A stretch of DNA of 64,000 nucleotides from Laburnicola sp. R22_1 (GCA_014281115.1 JACONQ010000011.1:1364001-1428000), one strand, 5' to 3'. Shown: positions 25,161 through 37,504, numbered from the stretch's first letter. Numbers and translations: made by a program. Notes: generated from the letters alone by a model not told the origin.

Positions 25161-25439
25161 TGTACACCATATAAATAAAAGCACCTAAAAAGGTTAAAGT
25201 TTTAATATTATTTTATAATAGTATTATATAGAAATTATATAATATCTGTGCGCTGCAGCCTATGCGTTATAGGATCTTTTCTTTTCTATCTACACCCTTT
25301 CTAGAGATAAGCAATTAATACTAAGTTAGTTCTATTATATATTTTTTCTTATATAATTATCCTATACATTCTCTACACTTGCTAGTATAGAGTATTAGAT
25401 ATTAATGTCTATATAGCTAGCTATAGAGCCTATTTAACA
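25161..25439 (+). repeat. Right LTR of Copia 2
   Basis: The 279-bp repeat starts TGTACACCAT and ends CCTATTTAACA, followed by the duplicated TAGTT. Confidence 0.85.
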
Positions 25440-25662
25440 TAGTTAGTACTTTTTACTTTTTAAAAGTATTTTTTTAGTTAATATTAGTATAGCACTAGTA
25501 GAGACTTATATATTACTTTTACCTTAATAAAATTAAAGCCTTTTAAGTTTTTTATTTATCTCTTATCTTAGTATAGTTATAATTTAACTATCTTTTTAAC
25601 TATATTAGTTCTATCTAAGAGACTTACTCTATAAGGCCTATTACCTATTATATAAAAATATT

Positions 25663-26816
25663 AGTCGCATTATTTATTCAGTGTTAATCACTCTTTTTAA
25701 TCTCCTTTTTTTGATTTAAGCCTGCGTAGGTTGGGATGAAAAGGCCGCTCTATTCTAGCGCCTAAAAATACAGTCTACTAAGTCTCTACTAATATAATAA
25801 TAGTTTATAAGAATAGTTTATAAACTACGCACTCGCTCTCTAATATCTATAAGCGCTTTAACACTCGCTAAATTCACTTAAAGCGTGTATAGAAAACTAA
25901 CTCTTACTCTATTATTGCTATTATTAGCAATTGCGCTATATTTATGCGCTGCTACGCGGCACACTTATATAATACGCTTACTAGCTTACTATCTAACGCT
26001 ATAATAACTATAAGAATCTAACGCATCTACGCAACGCTTTCCTCCCCTAGTAACTTATTAATAAACATCTTCTCTTACCCCTTAATTTTACCTTGTATTA
26101 CTGCTATTCTAACCTATAGCAATATAATAAACTATAGTAGAAACCCCGCGTGTCTATTATAGCGTCTATAGTTACTAATCTATTACTAGCCTAACTAGTA
26201 TACTAGAACTATCTTATATAGAGTAAGGTATACCTTCTACTTTAACCTATTAACAATTTTCTAAATAGAGTAGTATTCTAGTGTGGGCCTAGTAACTTTA
26301 AGCAGACAAATTAGAGCGTACTTTTAGGCGCCGTTAAAGGCATCTTTAGCATTAGGACTTAGAAAAAGAGCGGGAAATAGGACAATAGTAGATTTCTTAT
26401 TAAGGTTAACCTTAATACAAAGATAGAGCGTTAGTATACCTATAGTATATAAGCTTCCATCTAGTATATATCTTATAATAGTACAAACCTACTAATATAA
26501 TAGCTATTGCTAGTAATTTTTAGAAATAATAATAAAGAAGATAATAGTTACAGTGTTGTAGCGCCAGCGCTATTTTATACCTTCCCTACTCTAAACTATA
26601 GTATAGTAATGTGGCCTTATATATAGTTTTACATATAAATTTTTTTTAGTTAGAGTGGGCGCGCTAAGCCTACTAAGCCCACTTAGGTTACTTATAATGC
26701 GCTAACCCCTTTTTATTAACACTACCTTAAAACGCTTTTCTGTGTTAATAATAATAGAAGGGATAACTGCTATTATTATAATATTTTTATTAGAAATCTC
26801 TTACTCGCAAAAAAAT
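25663..26816 (+). repeat. 1.15-kb repeat, likely parent of the short dispersed family
   Basis: The left end (AGTCGCATTATTTATTCAGTG... CCTGCGTAGGTTGGGATG) matches 17073-17150. The right end (26698-26816, GCGCTAACCCCTTTTT...CTTACTCGCAAAAAAA) matches the short repeats at 17163, 21514 and 52950. The middle is unique in this window and has no readable frame, so the small copies look like internally deleted derivatives. Element class is not determined; the ends are not clearly inverted. Confidence 0.5.
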
Positions 26817-27271
26817 CTTATCAAAATAGAATAGAATAGTAAAGACTTTTACTTAGTAAAGAAAAAGAGCGTAAAAAGGTAATTCTTAAAAAAGAAACTA
26901 AAATATATAGTAAATATTTCATACTAACTAAATTAACTATATACAAAGCTATGAAATTAAATACTAAAGCTAAATTTAAAGTAGTTTTAGGATTAGAAAA
27001 AGATTTATACGTATATATATATCTAGAGTACTTATATAGTTTTATATATACTTATATATATTTCTACACTTTAGTAGCTTAGTATATACTAATAATATTA
27101 CTTTTTTAGTAAATATATATAAAGTTATATAAGAATATATATCTATACTATTAGTATACTTAGAGTGCGTAAAGCACCTAGAGTACCTATACTATTAGTA
27201 TACTTAGAGTGTGTAAAGCACCTAGAGTACCTATACTATTTATATATATAGTATTAATTAAATTAATTTTA

Positions 27272-27372
27272 GGAAGAGAAACATTATAGACCTTTTAGTA
27301 TATAGTATAACGCTGTAAGGGAAAGCTATAGGTGTGCTAAAACGCATTAAAAAAGGTAAAGCAGCGAGACAC
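27272..27372 (+). repeat. Dispersed repeat R3, partial copy
   Basis: It shares GACCTTTTAGTATATAGTA, GGGAAAGCTATAGGTGTGCT and ACGCATTAAAAAAGGTAAAG with 29656-29846 and 38110-38308. Just upstream, at about 27150-27240, a unit of about 55 bp (CTATACTATTAGTATACTTA...) occurs twice in tandem. Confidence 0.65.
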
Positions 27373-27497
27373 TAATAGCTATTAATATATATATATATAT
27401 TAGGTATTAAAATAGTATACTATTAGTAAGCTTAGGTTTATTAATAATATAGTAATATAAATAAAAGACTTATAGTAAAAGTTTAAAACTATATATA

Positions 27498-29335
27498 ACG
27501 TACCGTATGGAGATTTGCACTATTTAAGTTAGATCTACCTACTTCGCAACCCTATAACTTTTGCTATAGGCTATAGAAAAAGCTCTAAGGCGACTTAAAA
27601 CGAATCTAAGATACAAGATACAATCTAAGCAATTAAAAAAAGAGACTTCTCTAGACTATATACTGCTACTGCGCACTTTAAAGTTTCGCGTTATACTTTA
27701 AGCTAGAGGATGGCTAGAGGACAATTACACTTACAGGCCGCTGTACACTAATAAATCTTTTTATTATAGAAAAGAAATTATTAATTAGATAGATTATATA
27801 TTATACTACAGCTAGAACGCCTCTCTTACTATTATTATTACTAGAGATAGCTAAATTGCTACGCGCGCGTTGCGTCTAATGCAACTCTGGATCTAAAGCT
27901 ATTGCTAAAACAACTACACCTATTAGCTACGAATAGATATATCGCTTCCTAAATAGCTATCCTATATTATAAGGTATCTATTCCCACTAGCTAGATAATG
28001 CGTAATTTAATAGAGCCACGTTTAAGGTAGTAAAAGGCTAGTTTAATACTATTGCTACGCTATTTAATAAGTATTTATACGAACTTTAAGACGTGTAGAA
28101 CATAGACAAGTTAGGTTTTAGGATTAGAGAGAGCTAGATAACGCGCGTACTTGTTCCTATTAACTATAACTAGAAGAATAAGATTATAGGAGGGAAGTAG
28201 GAGTGGGTAACTAATGTTAAATATATTAACGCTGCTAGTTAAGCTCTCCTACCGCTCCTTATCTTTAAGGGCTAGAATCTTAATATAAGCTAGATTCTAC
28301 CTAAAGCACCTATTAACTAGCACTAAGGAGTTAGTAAGAATAGCTAGATATTAAATAGGCTTAGTCTGTATTGGCTAGTTAAGATATTTAAGCTATTAAT
28401 GCGGAGGGAAGGGGTTACCTATTAATAACTTTTAATTGTAGATAGCTATAAGAGCTATATTTAAGCTAATTTTATTGCGCACTATATAGAGAATAATATT
28501 AATCTTCTTATTATGCTGCTATACTACTCGCATATTCTTTAACTACTTAATATTGGGGTGTTCTCTATATTTAAGCGTGCGCACGCATCTAAGACTAACT
28601 AGGTCTTCTAACTTAGCTAGCAGCGTATCTTATGTTAAGAATAGATGCGAATGTTTAAAAGGGCTTGTAAGAAGACTGTTATAGTTAATAATATTCTAGG
28701 TAGATAGAGAGGAGCTAGCCTAATCCCTTTAGATCTAAGGAAGTTTCTAAAGTAGCTACCCTTGTTAGACCTATAATAAGCCTTAAAGCCACGCACACTA
28801 ATAGAACAAGGCGACCTAGACTTTGCCCTACTAAAAAGCTCGCCTCTAGACAGTACTAAGCTTTGTGAATTAAATATATAACTTAATACTATACTTGCAA
28901 AAGTACTAGGGCTTCTATTAGAGGCAAAGCGCTACGTTAACTAAGTAATCTATATAGTAGAAATATAGAATACTAAGCTAGTTCTACTTTGTTAGCAGCT
29001 AAAAAAGAAGAATTAGATACTCTAGTTATAAAAAAAAAGAACTAAAGAAAAGAAAGTCTAATTAGAGGGTAAATACGTGTATAGTACGCTAAAGGTGTTA
29101 GGGGTAGCTTAAAATGCTAAGGCGACGCTAGTTGTAAAACAACTACGCGACCGCCTACAAAAGCAGCTAGTAGAGAAAGCTAATAATAGTAATAGAACTA
29201 ATAAGTTTAAAAATTAATCTAAAGTGTTAGAGGAAGAATTAGATAATGTAGTAGCGAGTAGAACGCAGTTAAAGAAGGCGAGACTCGCTTAGATAGTACA
29301 AATCCCCATATAGTGCAAATCCTCATATGGTACGT
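27498..29335 (+). mobile_element. Pogo/Fot1-like element C
   Basis: Inverted ends start ACGTACCGTATGGAGATTTG at the left and the complement of ACGTACCATATGAGGATTTG at the right. TA flanks both sides (27496-27497 and 29336-29337). The right end carries the subterminal motif GATTTGCACTAT plus a variant copy. The 1838-bp length fits a Fot1-type element. The first six bases (ACGTAC) match those of the Fot1-like element at 2636. Confidence 0.85.
27780..29292 (+). pseudogene. Pogo-like transposase of element C, RIP-inactivated
   Basis: One frame reads, with many TAG/TAA stops, through SGSKAIAKTTTPISYE, IYRFLNSYP, the core motif NIDKLGFRIRES (about 28100), a degraded second catalytic block LLIVDSYKSYI (about 28435; family consensus DGHxSH, Gly and His changed), then an aliphatic NLLIMLLYYSHIL.LLNIGVFSIFKRA block in which the last catalytic Asp is Asn. 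A long Lys/Glu/Leu-rich coiled coil finishes the protein, as in pogo elements. The start is not certain. Not functional. Confidence 0.8.
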
Positions 29336-29441
29336 TATTTAAAAACTATAATATAATATTATTAATAATAGTAATAGATAGTATATAAAAAAGAAAGAAT
29401 ATTAAAAGATAATATATTAAAATTAAAATATTAGTATGGTG

Positions 29442-29545
29442 GTTTTTTTGTGACTAAGAGGTTTTTGATAAAAATATTATAATAATAGTAGATATTTCTT
29501 CTACTATTATATATATATAAAAGTGTTTTAAGATAAATATTAGTA
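29442..29545 (-). repeat. Short dispersed repeat, reverse copy
   Basis: GTTTTTTTGTGACTAAGAGG, then the AATAAAAATATTATAATAATA core, in the orientation opposite to 21514. Confidence 0.65.
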
Positions 29546-29655
29546 TACTATATTAGTAATATAACCTACTAGAATTATATATTTATATAATACTATAACT
29601 ATAATCTTTTTATATATTTATAATTTAGAATTATATATATAATATTGCCTTTATC

Positions 29656-29846
29656 TAGAAGAGAAATATTATAGACCTTTTAGTATACATTATAACACTA
29701 TAAGAAAAAGCTATAGGTGTGCTTAAAACGCATTAAAAAAGGTAAAGCAGCTTAGAGATAGGTTAGACTAAAGACTATTTATTATAACTATTTATTAGCA
29801 CGTGCAAATCGGTCCCTTATGCTAAAGGTAGTTAATAATATAACGC
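29656..29846 (+). repeat. Dispersed repeat R3, full-length copy
   Basis: About 190 bp from TCTAGAAGAGAAATATTATA to GGTAGTTAATAATATAACG. It matches 38110-38308 along its length with mostly C/T and G/A differences. Confidence 0.7.
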
Positions 29847-30240
29847 GCGTTAATATTGCCTTTATAATTTCCTTTTTACAAAATATTAATATATTATATA
29901 GTTATTATTATATAGTTTATATATTCTAAAAATTCTATATATAATAGTAATAGTAATAGTAATATTATATATTAAGTATTAGACTTAGGAATAGTAAAGA
30001 TTAACTTAATAATATTATATTATATATACCCTACTTACGTAATAATAGTAAAACTATTATTAGGAGTTAGTTTTTATTTAATATAATTTATATATATTTG
30101 GCCTTATTAATACTAGTAAGTAGTAGTAATATTATATAATTATATAGTAGATATTATATAAATATATAGGTTAGTAATAATAATAGTATTTTACTAGTAA
30201 ATACTACCTACTAAGATATTACTAAGCCTTTACTATATAT
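29847..30240. other. AT-rich sequence up to the small island
   Basis: Nothing but low-complexity TA-rich DNA is seen. Confidence 0.4.
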
Positions 30241-30900
30241 AGTTAGGGATGTGTGCTGCGCAGCAGATTGATGCGTGCCATGCAGTCTCACCGGGCCCTT
30301 CGCCCGTCCCCGTCTCAAACCCCAAACTCTAACCCCATCTAGCGCGCCCACCACAATCCACACGATCCAGCACCCCCGGCAGCCCTGAGCCGTGCCAGAT
30401 CTGGTGCCCCACCCCACACACCCTCCGCGGCGCGATCGCACGACCCTTGCCCCATACACACACGCACATGGCATGATTCAAGACAGATACATATTTTGCG
30501 ACGCACGGGCGGCTCCAGCCGCGCGCGAGAGCCGCTGCCCGTGATCGTGACTCTCCGTTACTCGTCCGCCGCGCAGTCGCAAATCCCGTTCCGGGTAGAA
30601 AAGCCGAGCGCCATGTGGATGCGGGCCTCCGCACGAACCCGAATGCGAGGACCCTGAGGATTGGCTATTTTTCCTAATGAGTGATCGCGGTGGGTAAAGG
30701 TATAAGGCCTGTACTCGCGGTAGGTACTCGCGGTAGGTTGGTATACAAAGTTAACTCGATAGTGATAGGGGCGTAGGTAGCTCGAGTCCTTCTCTGGATT
30801 AGGAAAATAGTGCCAGTGGCAGGGCGCGCGCGCCACCGCCGGTCACCCACGCACGCATGCCTGACCGTTGTGCATCCGATGCACTGAGGCAACAGAGTTG
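30241..30900. other. 660-bp GC-balanced island without a supported gene
   Basis: Base composition switches sharply at about 30,245 and back at about 30,900. Minus-strand frames exist but overlap in several frames, are Arg/Gly/Cys-rich and show no domain. It may be a fragment of host DNA stranded between transposons. Confidence 0.45.
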
Positions 30901-31019
30901 AAAGCCCTTAGCGAAATAGTTAATTCAGCACTAATTATAATAGCTTTTAAGTAATTCTTACAAAGTAATTTTAGCATAGCTAACTATTTTATAATAATTA
31001 ATGTTACTAGCTATGTAGT

Positions 31020-31135
31020 GTTAATTTAATCTACCTAGGAGTAGGAGAATAAAGACTTTTATCTTAAATAATATAATAAAGAAAGTAGAGCCCCCTACTT
31101 AGCAAATAAAAAAGAGCGTAAAAGGCAGTTATAAA
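31020..31135 (+). repeat. Fold-back MITE arm
   Basis: TCTACCTAGGAGTAGGAGAA followed by GTAGAGCCCCCTACTTAGC. Same family as 23731 and 39205. Confidence 0.65.
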
Positions 31136-31201
31136 AATACATATAGTAGTATATAAAATAAAAAAATAGCTAGTAACTTAACTAAAGTAGCCTAGAATAT
31201 A

Positions 31202-31299
31202 TAAGCTTTAAAAAAGCTAAAGTTATAAAAACTTATTTAGCTAATAATAACTTATAGATAACGTAGTTATATATTAGTAAGTATAGCTAACAACCTCAG
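31202..31299 (-). repeat. 98-bp inverted repeat, left flank of the island
   Basis: Its reverse complement starts CTGAGGTTGTTAGCTATAC and matches 38012-38109 without a gap over 98 bp. The dozen or so differences are almost all C/T or G/A. It ends exactly where GC-balanced DNA begins. Confidence 0.85.
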
Positions 31300-33288
31300 A
31301 CGAAATAAATAGCCGGTATCGTACGACGCATGCGCCGTCCTCCGTCATTGTTAGTGATTAATGATCACCTGCAGCCGCTTTGATAGACCAGACCCTGAAC
31401 TGAACTGAACCCTGATCTGGGGTGAAGGTGACTGGTCTCTGGATGTTGGTTGGTGTTGTATGAATGTACCTACCGCTACCTACCTTCCTAGCCGTTTCGT
31501 CGAAATGTGGAGTCTCAAGTGCTGTCTTTTTTCCTTTCTTTTTGCCACTTTGTACGTATTCAGGCCGATATAGGAGGCCGTGCCGATATTGCATGGAAAG
31601 CTTGGACCATGGCGTTCTGCAGGAGCGCAGGAGATCCGCAGCGGTACTTGTTGTGGCGGCCATACACGACGGCATGATGTGCACGACAAATGCACCTGCG
31701 GCAGGTAAACGACAAACGATGGCGACTTCATGCACCCCAGTTGCAGGGGACCGGACCAAAGGTGGGAAAGGGAAAGACGAGACGTTGCAGGACCCCGCAT
31801 GCTTGTTCTCCGCGAATGATGGCGATATCGCCAAGAGGGGGAAGCGGGAATCGGAGACCCTCTTGACCTCGGGCCATGCACGGCTTGGTCGACATGGTCA
31901 CTGGCGCTATGAATAACCGCTTGTGTGACACGGGCGTTTGGCAGGCATGGATTGCCTTCATTGATCCACACCTAACTTGACGAGACAACGGGAGACGTGC
32001 TCGCCCGCCGGGAATTGACGCGTGATCTTGTACTGCAGGTTCAATCCCACGCTACTGTATGCAGGCTACATGCCCGTTGGCCGTGTCTTGGCATCGTAGC
32101 ACACTATCACGATCTGGAAGTGTTTGCTACGCGTAATCGATCATTTCGACAAAGCTTATTATTTCAACAGTGGCCGTGAGGAGGCTGCCTCATTAGGCAT
32201 ACGCGATAGCGGCGGTTATCGAGGGCGTGGGCGTAGTCGTACGCCTCGTTGAGGCGGAGACCCCGTTGATGCGAAGATGCGAAGATGCGCTGGTCGCTTG
32301 GCTTAGCTAGGGGAATTCCCAGCAGACTGTCACAGCGTGCCACTAGAAATTCCGCAAACATTTTAAATCTGTATTAAGCCTAATCAGGGTTCGCAAGGGT
32401 TGGCTCAAGAGACCCAGCAAGGTTGTTATTCAAGGCACAGTGACACATGCAGCAGGGCGCGCACACTATGTTTGCTCCTCTTCGCTACCCCCTGTTTCTA
32501 GGCCGTTGATCACCAACCGTTCCACTCACCCTGGCTAGCCACAGTACGTAACCCGAGTCTTCAGGCTGTGCAATCAGTATCGCCACATGGCCCCGATATC
32601 ACTGGCACCATTCGATGACCACAGAGATGGCCCCATAACTACCCACCAATACCCTGGGACGGCATATTGCATGTCAACCTCCCCTTTCAAGCTCGCTTTG
32701 CGTGCCGCTGTTGCCTGTGCAGTGTGCATGGTGCATGTGGCATTCCATGAGCGCTCGATGATGCATAGATGCAAGTAAGCTGACAGACGCGTGCCCGCGC
32801 GGATGCGGAAAGCATCCGGATGACACATACCTAGGCCGGTCGATTGATATGCACTCTGCGAAGCACGTCTCGGATTGGGTGCAGAAAGGGAGGTGCAGGA
32901 TCTGTGTGTCAAAGCCTGGCCTCGTGAGCGAACGCAGGCTCGGGAGATTGGGAATGACCCTGCGCGTGATGAACACAATGACCATGGGGCGGAGGAATAG
33001 TTTCAATATTGCAAATATGCTATAGACGTTGTAACATGATGGCAGTCGTTCCGGGTATATGTGAATAAAGTACAGGTCGCTGCAAGCATGGATGTGTGAA
33101 GAGTGGATGGATGACCAAGAGAAGTGTTGCCAATGACGCTCCAATGTCAGCATATGCCTGATAGCTGTCGTCAACCCGAGAGCGGAGAGGGCGCGAGAAT
33201 AATTCGTGAGCGTAGAAAACACGTTGTGTCTTCGACACTGGGCTCATGATGGCACAGCTGGAAAGGAGGAGTGAACTTTGGGTATCAT
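31300..33288. other. GC-balanced island, left part, no supported gene
   Basis: Overlapping frames occur on both strands (for example 31464-31916 plus and 32674-33222 minus), but none has a domain, biased third positions or splice-linked partners. The part near 33,000 probably holds the 3' UTR of the minus-strand gene that ends at 33,289. Confidence 0.45.
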
Positions 33289-34956
33289 CTACTCTTTCTT
33301 CGCTGCAAACCCCTGATACCTTATCTCCTCTGCCGGACGGTCTCCTCTCGATTCCAAGGACTGTTCTCGCTGTGTCTCTTCTCGTTTGGATGTTTTCTTG
33401 CCCTCCTCGGCCCGGTCGAACCACATGTTGCTAGAGTCATTCGCAGGTGGTTCGTATCGAGATGCGGGAGCACCGTCTATCTGCAACAATCTGGCCACTT
33501 CTGGGGTAAGTTGCACTCTCGACCCGCCCTCGGCCTGCCAAAATAGCTGTGGAGGTACAACTTGGTACGGCGAACAGGTGGCTGTGAATGGCGGAGGTGC
33601 AATGGGATCTTGTGTGGTCGAATTCGGGTTGATGGGCTGTTCGGGTGGCGGTGTTAATTGGGCACGTCGTGGGGGAGAGTCGCATGAGAGCTTGCGAAGC
33701 TTCGATGGCATGCAGCCCTCGTCTTCAGGTATGTCGGACTTTCTCTTGCTTCCTGCTTGGGCGCTCACGACGGATTCGTCCTCTGTCGGTGCTTGCATAC
33801 AGGGAGGTCGCGTAATACCAGTTTCAACCCGGTGGCGTTGCGCCCACTCTCTGTAATTGGCGTCTTTCTTCGCCTTGTGATCGTTGACGTAATCATATAA
33901 TGCTTTCGTGTTCCTGTGCATATCTGATGCTGTTTGCGCCGGTTCTAGATCTAGCATTTTGATATCAATGGAAGGAAAGGTCCAAATATCATGGCAATAT
34001 GCGCATTGCTCCGGGGCGGGGTTCTTGGTATATTCCTTCTCCGAAGTGATCACTTCAGGTGAATGTTTCCGAGTGGACTGGGAGAATCCAGTTGCTTTAG
34101 GAGATGAAGATTGATCGGTAACTCCAGGTACAGACGGCGAGACAGCTGCACAAGTCGGAACGGGTGGCGGTGGCATGCTGTGCCTTGTGTTTGCGAATGG
34201 TGCGGACCGAGAAGCACATGGTGGCATGGGGGATCCGGTTACATCTGAACGGGAGCGCTGTCGGCGTTTTACGGTCGTATTCCCCTCCTTGGATTGACCC
34301 ATGGATTGGGATAGATCTCGTTGCGTGTCATGCGTAGTTGGATGCGTAGAAACCCGTGAGGGATGCGTCTGGGCCAGAGAGGAATCGGGTGGAGGAGTGA
34401 CTGGATGGTCGATAGCATCGCGAAGGGCAACACGATGGAATAATTCCGAATTGCTCCCAGAACGAGAAGAGGGTCTTGGCGAATTAGACGCGGCTGCTGG
34501 GGCGGTTACTGAGGAAAAGACGGCCGAATCTTGGCGGTCGGCTGTGATTGGCTTCCCCGCAGTCTGCGGTTCGGGTGGAGAGGCGCGATTCATCAATGGA
34601 ACTTGTCCGTGCTCGCGTTCAATTGGCAGGATCCCGGAGGAGTTTGAGGTCGTCTCGCTGTTTTCCTGGCGGTGCGAGGGCGATGAGAAGAAGCTGTCGG
34701 GAGGCTGGAGGTTTGCGCTTGCAGTGGGTGGAGAGGTGGGCTCAGAAGGCTCTTGTCGGTGATTGATGGCTGTCCACGAGACATTGGACACGGGCGCAGA
34801 TCCAAGGGGTTCACGGTGCGCAGGACTGGTTTGGGCCATGGCACCGGAAAGAGGAGGGTCTGTCACGTTCCATCGACGGTCGGGCGAGTGAAGTGCTGGG
34901 GCGGCGACGGCTATGTCCAGCTCGCTGAGACTGGGGAGGCGAAGGTTGGCGTCCAT
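33289..34956 (-). CDS. Hypothetical Ser/Pro-rich, probably nuclear protein
   Basis: A continuous minus-strand frame of 555 codons starts at ATG 34956 (MDANLRLPSLSELDI) and stops with TAG at 33289. No other frame in this island is as long. Residues 20-290 are low-complexity Ser/Pro/Thr/Gln-rich and predicted disordered. Basic clusters (KRRQRSRSD; SKRKSD) look like nuclear localisation signals. A more ordered stretch, CAYCHDIWTFPSIDIKML then HRNTKALYDYVNDHKAKKD, lies around residues 320-385 and contains a single CX2C. The tail returns to disorder. I do not recognise the family. The composition suggests a transcriptional or chromatin-associated regulator, but no complete zinc finger or DNA-binding fold is visible. 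It sits alone in an island between AT-rich blocks. No introns are needed. Confidence 0.65.
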   Translation of the reverse strand: MDANLRLPSLSELDIAVAAPALHSPDRRWNVTDPPLSGAMAQTSPAHREPLGSAPVSNVSWTAINHRQEPSEPTSPPTASANLQPPDSFFSSPSHRQENSETTSNSSGILPIEREHGQVPLMNRASPPEPQTAGKPITADRQDSAVFSSVTAPAAASNSPRPSSRSGSNSELFHRVALRDAIDHPVTPPPDSSLAQTHPSRVSTHPTTHDTQRDLSQSMGQSKEGNTTVKRRQRSRSDVTGSPMPPCASRSAPFANTRHSMPPPPVPTCAAVSPSVPGVTDQSSSPKATGFSQSTRKHSPEVITSEKEYTKNPAPEQCAYCHDIWTFPSIDIKMLDLEPAQTASDMHRNTKALYDYVNDHKAKKDANYREWAQRHRVETGITRPPCMQAPTEDESVVSAQAGSKRKSDIPEDEGCMPSKLRKLSCDSPPRRAQLTPPPEQPINPNSTTQDPIAPPPFTATCSPYQVVPPQLFWQAEGGSRVQLTPEVARLLQIDGAPASRYEPPANDSSNMWFDRAEEGKKTSKREETQREQSLESRGDRPAEEIRYQGFAAKKE

Positions 34957-37504
34957 GGTGGCACGGTGCGAGGGCTGCGAGGTTGCTGGTGAGGGTTGCA
35001 AACGCGCTGCCGTGGAGGCGAGGAGAGGGCCAGCAGCGGAGCGGGCCGGGCACAGATATGAAGCGATTCAGGTGGACAGCCCTGCGGCGTTGTTGGAGAA
35101 GAAGTTGCACAAGGGGTTGAGGAGTGAGGTCTCACGGCCAAGCGTGAGCGTTGTGGCCCATTGCGGCGTGGACAACGGACGAAGGATGCATCTGGTCGCA
35201 CACAGACGGCCTGCCGCCCTCGTCCTGCATGGCTAGAGCAGCAGAGGCGTCTTTGAGGGCCGCTGATTTGTGGGGTGGTTCGCCAAGTGGAGACGATGCT
35301 CAGCCATGTTCACTAAAAGCTAAGCTGCTGCAAAGCATTCGGGGAGACGGCGGGCCTGATCCTTCGGTCCAAAATGCATCAGCGAAAGGGGCCCTAGCGC
35401 ACGCCAGCGCGCGGAAGCCGGGCAGGGCAGCCCTGGGGAGGTTGGGCAATGCTGGCCTGCTGGCGTGGGTCCGTGACTCCGTGGGATGGATGCTGAGGGC
35501 GAGGGGCGTGGTGAGTGGTGGGTGGAGGGCTGTGGACCCGGCCTGAGGCGAGGCGGCGTCGGCCCGGACGTGTGATCGCTCTCTGGCGCTCTGGCCGCCC
35601 TGCTGGCCCTGGCCGCCCACCTCGCCGTCTGTTGGTGGTGGATGGTGCGCCCGACCACACGCGGTGAATGGGCGCACTTGCCGCTGCCAGGGCCGTCGGC
35701 GGCGCCTTCCCCCCAATCAGCGGCGCCCGCTGCATCCGGAAGCGGCGTCCTCGCCTCGCGCCTTCCCACCGCTGCCCACCCCCACGACAACAAACAATGC
35801 CAACCATGTCCCTCTGTCCTCCAGGACGGCTTCCCGCGAGATCGAGACCGCCCTGCCGCCTGCCGCCTGCCGCCGCCTGCCTGCTGCCTCGCACCTTGCT
35901 CGGCGTGCGGGTGCTAGCAGGTGAATGCATGCCGTCGAAGCCACCAGCCCGCCAGGCCCGCTTCGCCATTACCACACCAGAAGGATTCCATCTCGTACTC
36001 TCGCCGCTCGGCCCTCTCCTCACCCCAGCACTCCCGGCGCTCCCGCATCCCGCATCCCCGACCGCGCCCACAACGCCTGGACACGAGAAATTAACTAACT
36101 GCCTGGCCGTTGCGGCACGAAATGGACGCGCTGGCCAGGTGATGTCCCACTCACCGATGGATAATCTGCGCGACCTGTGTTTTGAACTCCGGGCCAAAGG
36201 GAGCCTTTACCGCTGCCCGCCTGCGCGCCCATGTCTCGGCTTCCCGGCCACCTTCTCCATTGGCTGACTTGTGGCTTTCGCCTCCCATGTACAGCCTCCA
36301 GGCCTTCTTCACCCGCCCCTCGACTCGACGCCTGAGACGGCACAGCTGAGGGACTCCAACGGTGTAACGGGCGAGGCGTTCGGGTATGTCGTGTCTTGGT
36401 GAAACTGTCTGTGAGAATCGATCCCGTATCGGATACGAACGATCCCGTCCAGGATTGCTTGGGCATCGCACGCCAGAGGACTCGGCAAGACGTTTACCAC
36501 AACCGTTTGTGGCTGCGTGCATCATGACGCCATTGCTCATCGATACCCTCGCGAAGGATCTCAATGGTGAGCCTCTACGAAACCCACAAGAACATTCGGA
36601 ACTTGTTGGAGAGCTCAATCGCACAGAGGCTCAAATACATACTGGGCACGCCCAGGAACACGGTCGTACATACCAATGACGACTTTAGAATATATTCCAT
36701 CCTCTAGGTCTTCACCCACCCGTACACACACTTTGTTACGATCCTGCGCCATCCCGTCGGAACGCTGCTCAACGGCCGGACAAGCAGTCCGGGCCGTGCG
36801 AGGTGCCACGGTTTCATCAAGATTGCTTTTTGGCGACACCAGCTCACCGTATCACGTTGCAGGCATCAGGGCCGCATCATCTCCGTGGACGTCTTACGGC
36901 GGATTCCAGTCGCTTCTGCAAACGCACTATTCGCTTCACCGAAAGCTCTAAATCACCGAATCACAAGCTTCTTCCTAGACACTCACTCCAGACCCAGGGG
37001 TTGTTGTTGACTACACGTCCATGGTGGCCCTGGTCCCATTCTCGGCTGGCATGACCGTAGAATGATCGAAAGGGCGCGGAGCTACCGGACGCCGCAGAGA
37101 AAGGGCAATGCGATATGCAAAGCGAGAATGCCATAAGGAAGTACATACATCGGCCCTTTGACTTTTCTACTACTGAATGCAGCAAGTGAAAGTACCTGGA
37201 GCTAGACCTTCGCTTCTGCGAACTGTATGCTTGAAGGAACTGAGAGTTGATCAACAAATGAACCCGCCGGACAGACTTTGGGAACAAATCAGCGTACTGC
37301 TTCGAGCCGGGTGTTGATCGTGTTACCCTCTCTAGTCGTGGATTCGTCAGCACAAGTATGTCGTCCTACCATTAAGGTCCGGATCCTTTTCCTTTTCGGT
37401 TTGTGCATTCGAAAGCCAATCTCTATTTACTAGGACCGGGTATCGCTTGGTATGCAACGGAATAACGAACAGTCACCTTAAACTGCCTGTTTTTTCTTGT
37501 CGCC
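34957..37504. other. GC-rich upstream region, no supported gene
   Basis: 35.0-36.3 kb is GC-rich with long overlapping frames in up to five frames at once, a sign of composition rather than coding. It likely contains the promoter and 5' UTR of the gene starting at 34,956. 36.3-37.5 kb is GC-balanced with no recognisable product. Confidence 0.45.

Larger units (their letters stand above)
17652..25439 (+). mobile_element. Copia LTR retrotransposon 2 (strongly RIP-mutated)
   Basis: LTRs at 17652-17938 and 25161-25439 share a long common core (for example ATCTGTGCGC then GCAGCCTAT). Flanks carry the perfect 5-bp duplication TAGTT (17647-17651 and 25440-25444). The left LTR ends ATA where the right ends ACA, as expected if CA became TA. 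The interior is very AT-rich but still reads as Copia integrase followed by reverse transcriptase and RNase H. Small repeats have invaded it at 19484-19604, 21514-21633 and 23731-23830. Confidence 0.9.

Noticed and set aside
35300..36270. Several long overlapping frames on both strands in GC-rich DNA
   Set aside because: Up to five frames are open at once with Pro/Arg/Ala/Gly-rich products and no domains, which GC-rich composition explains.
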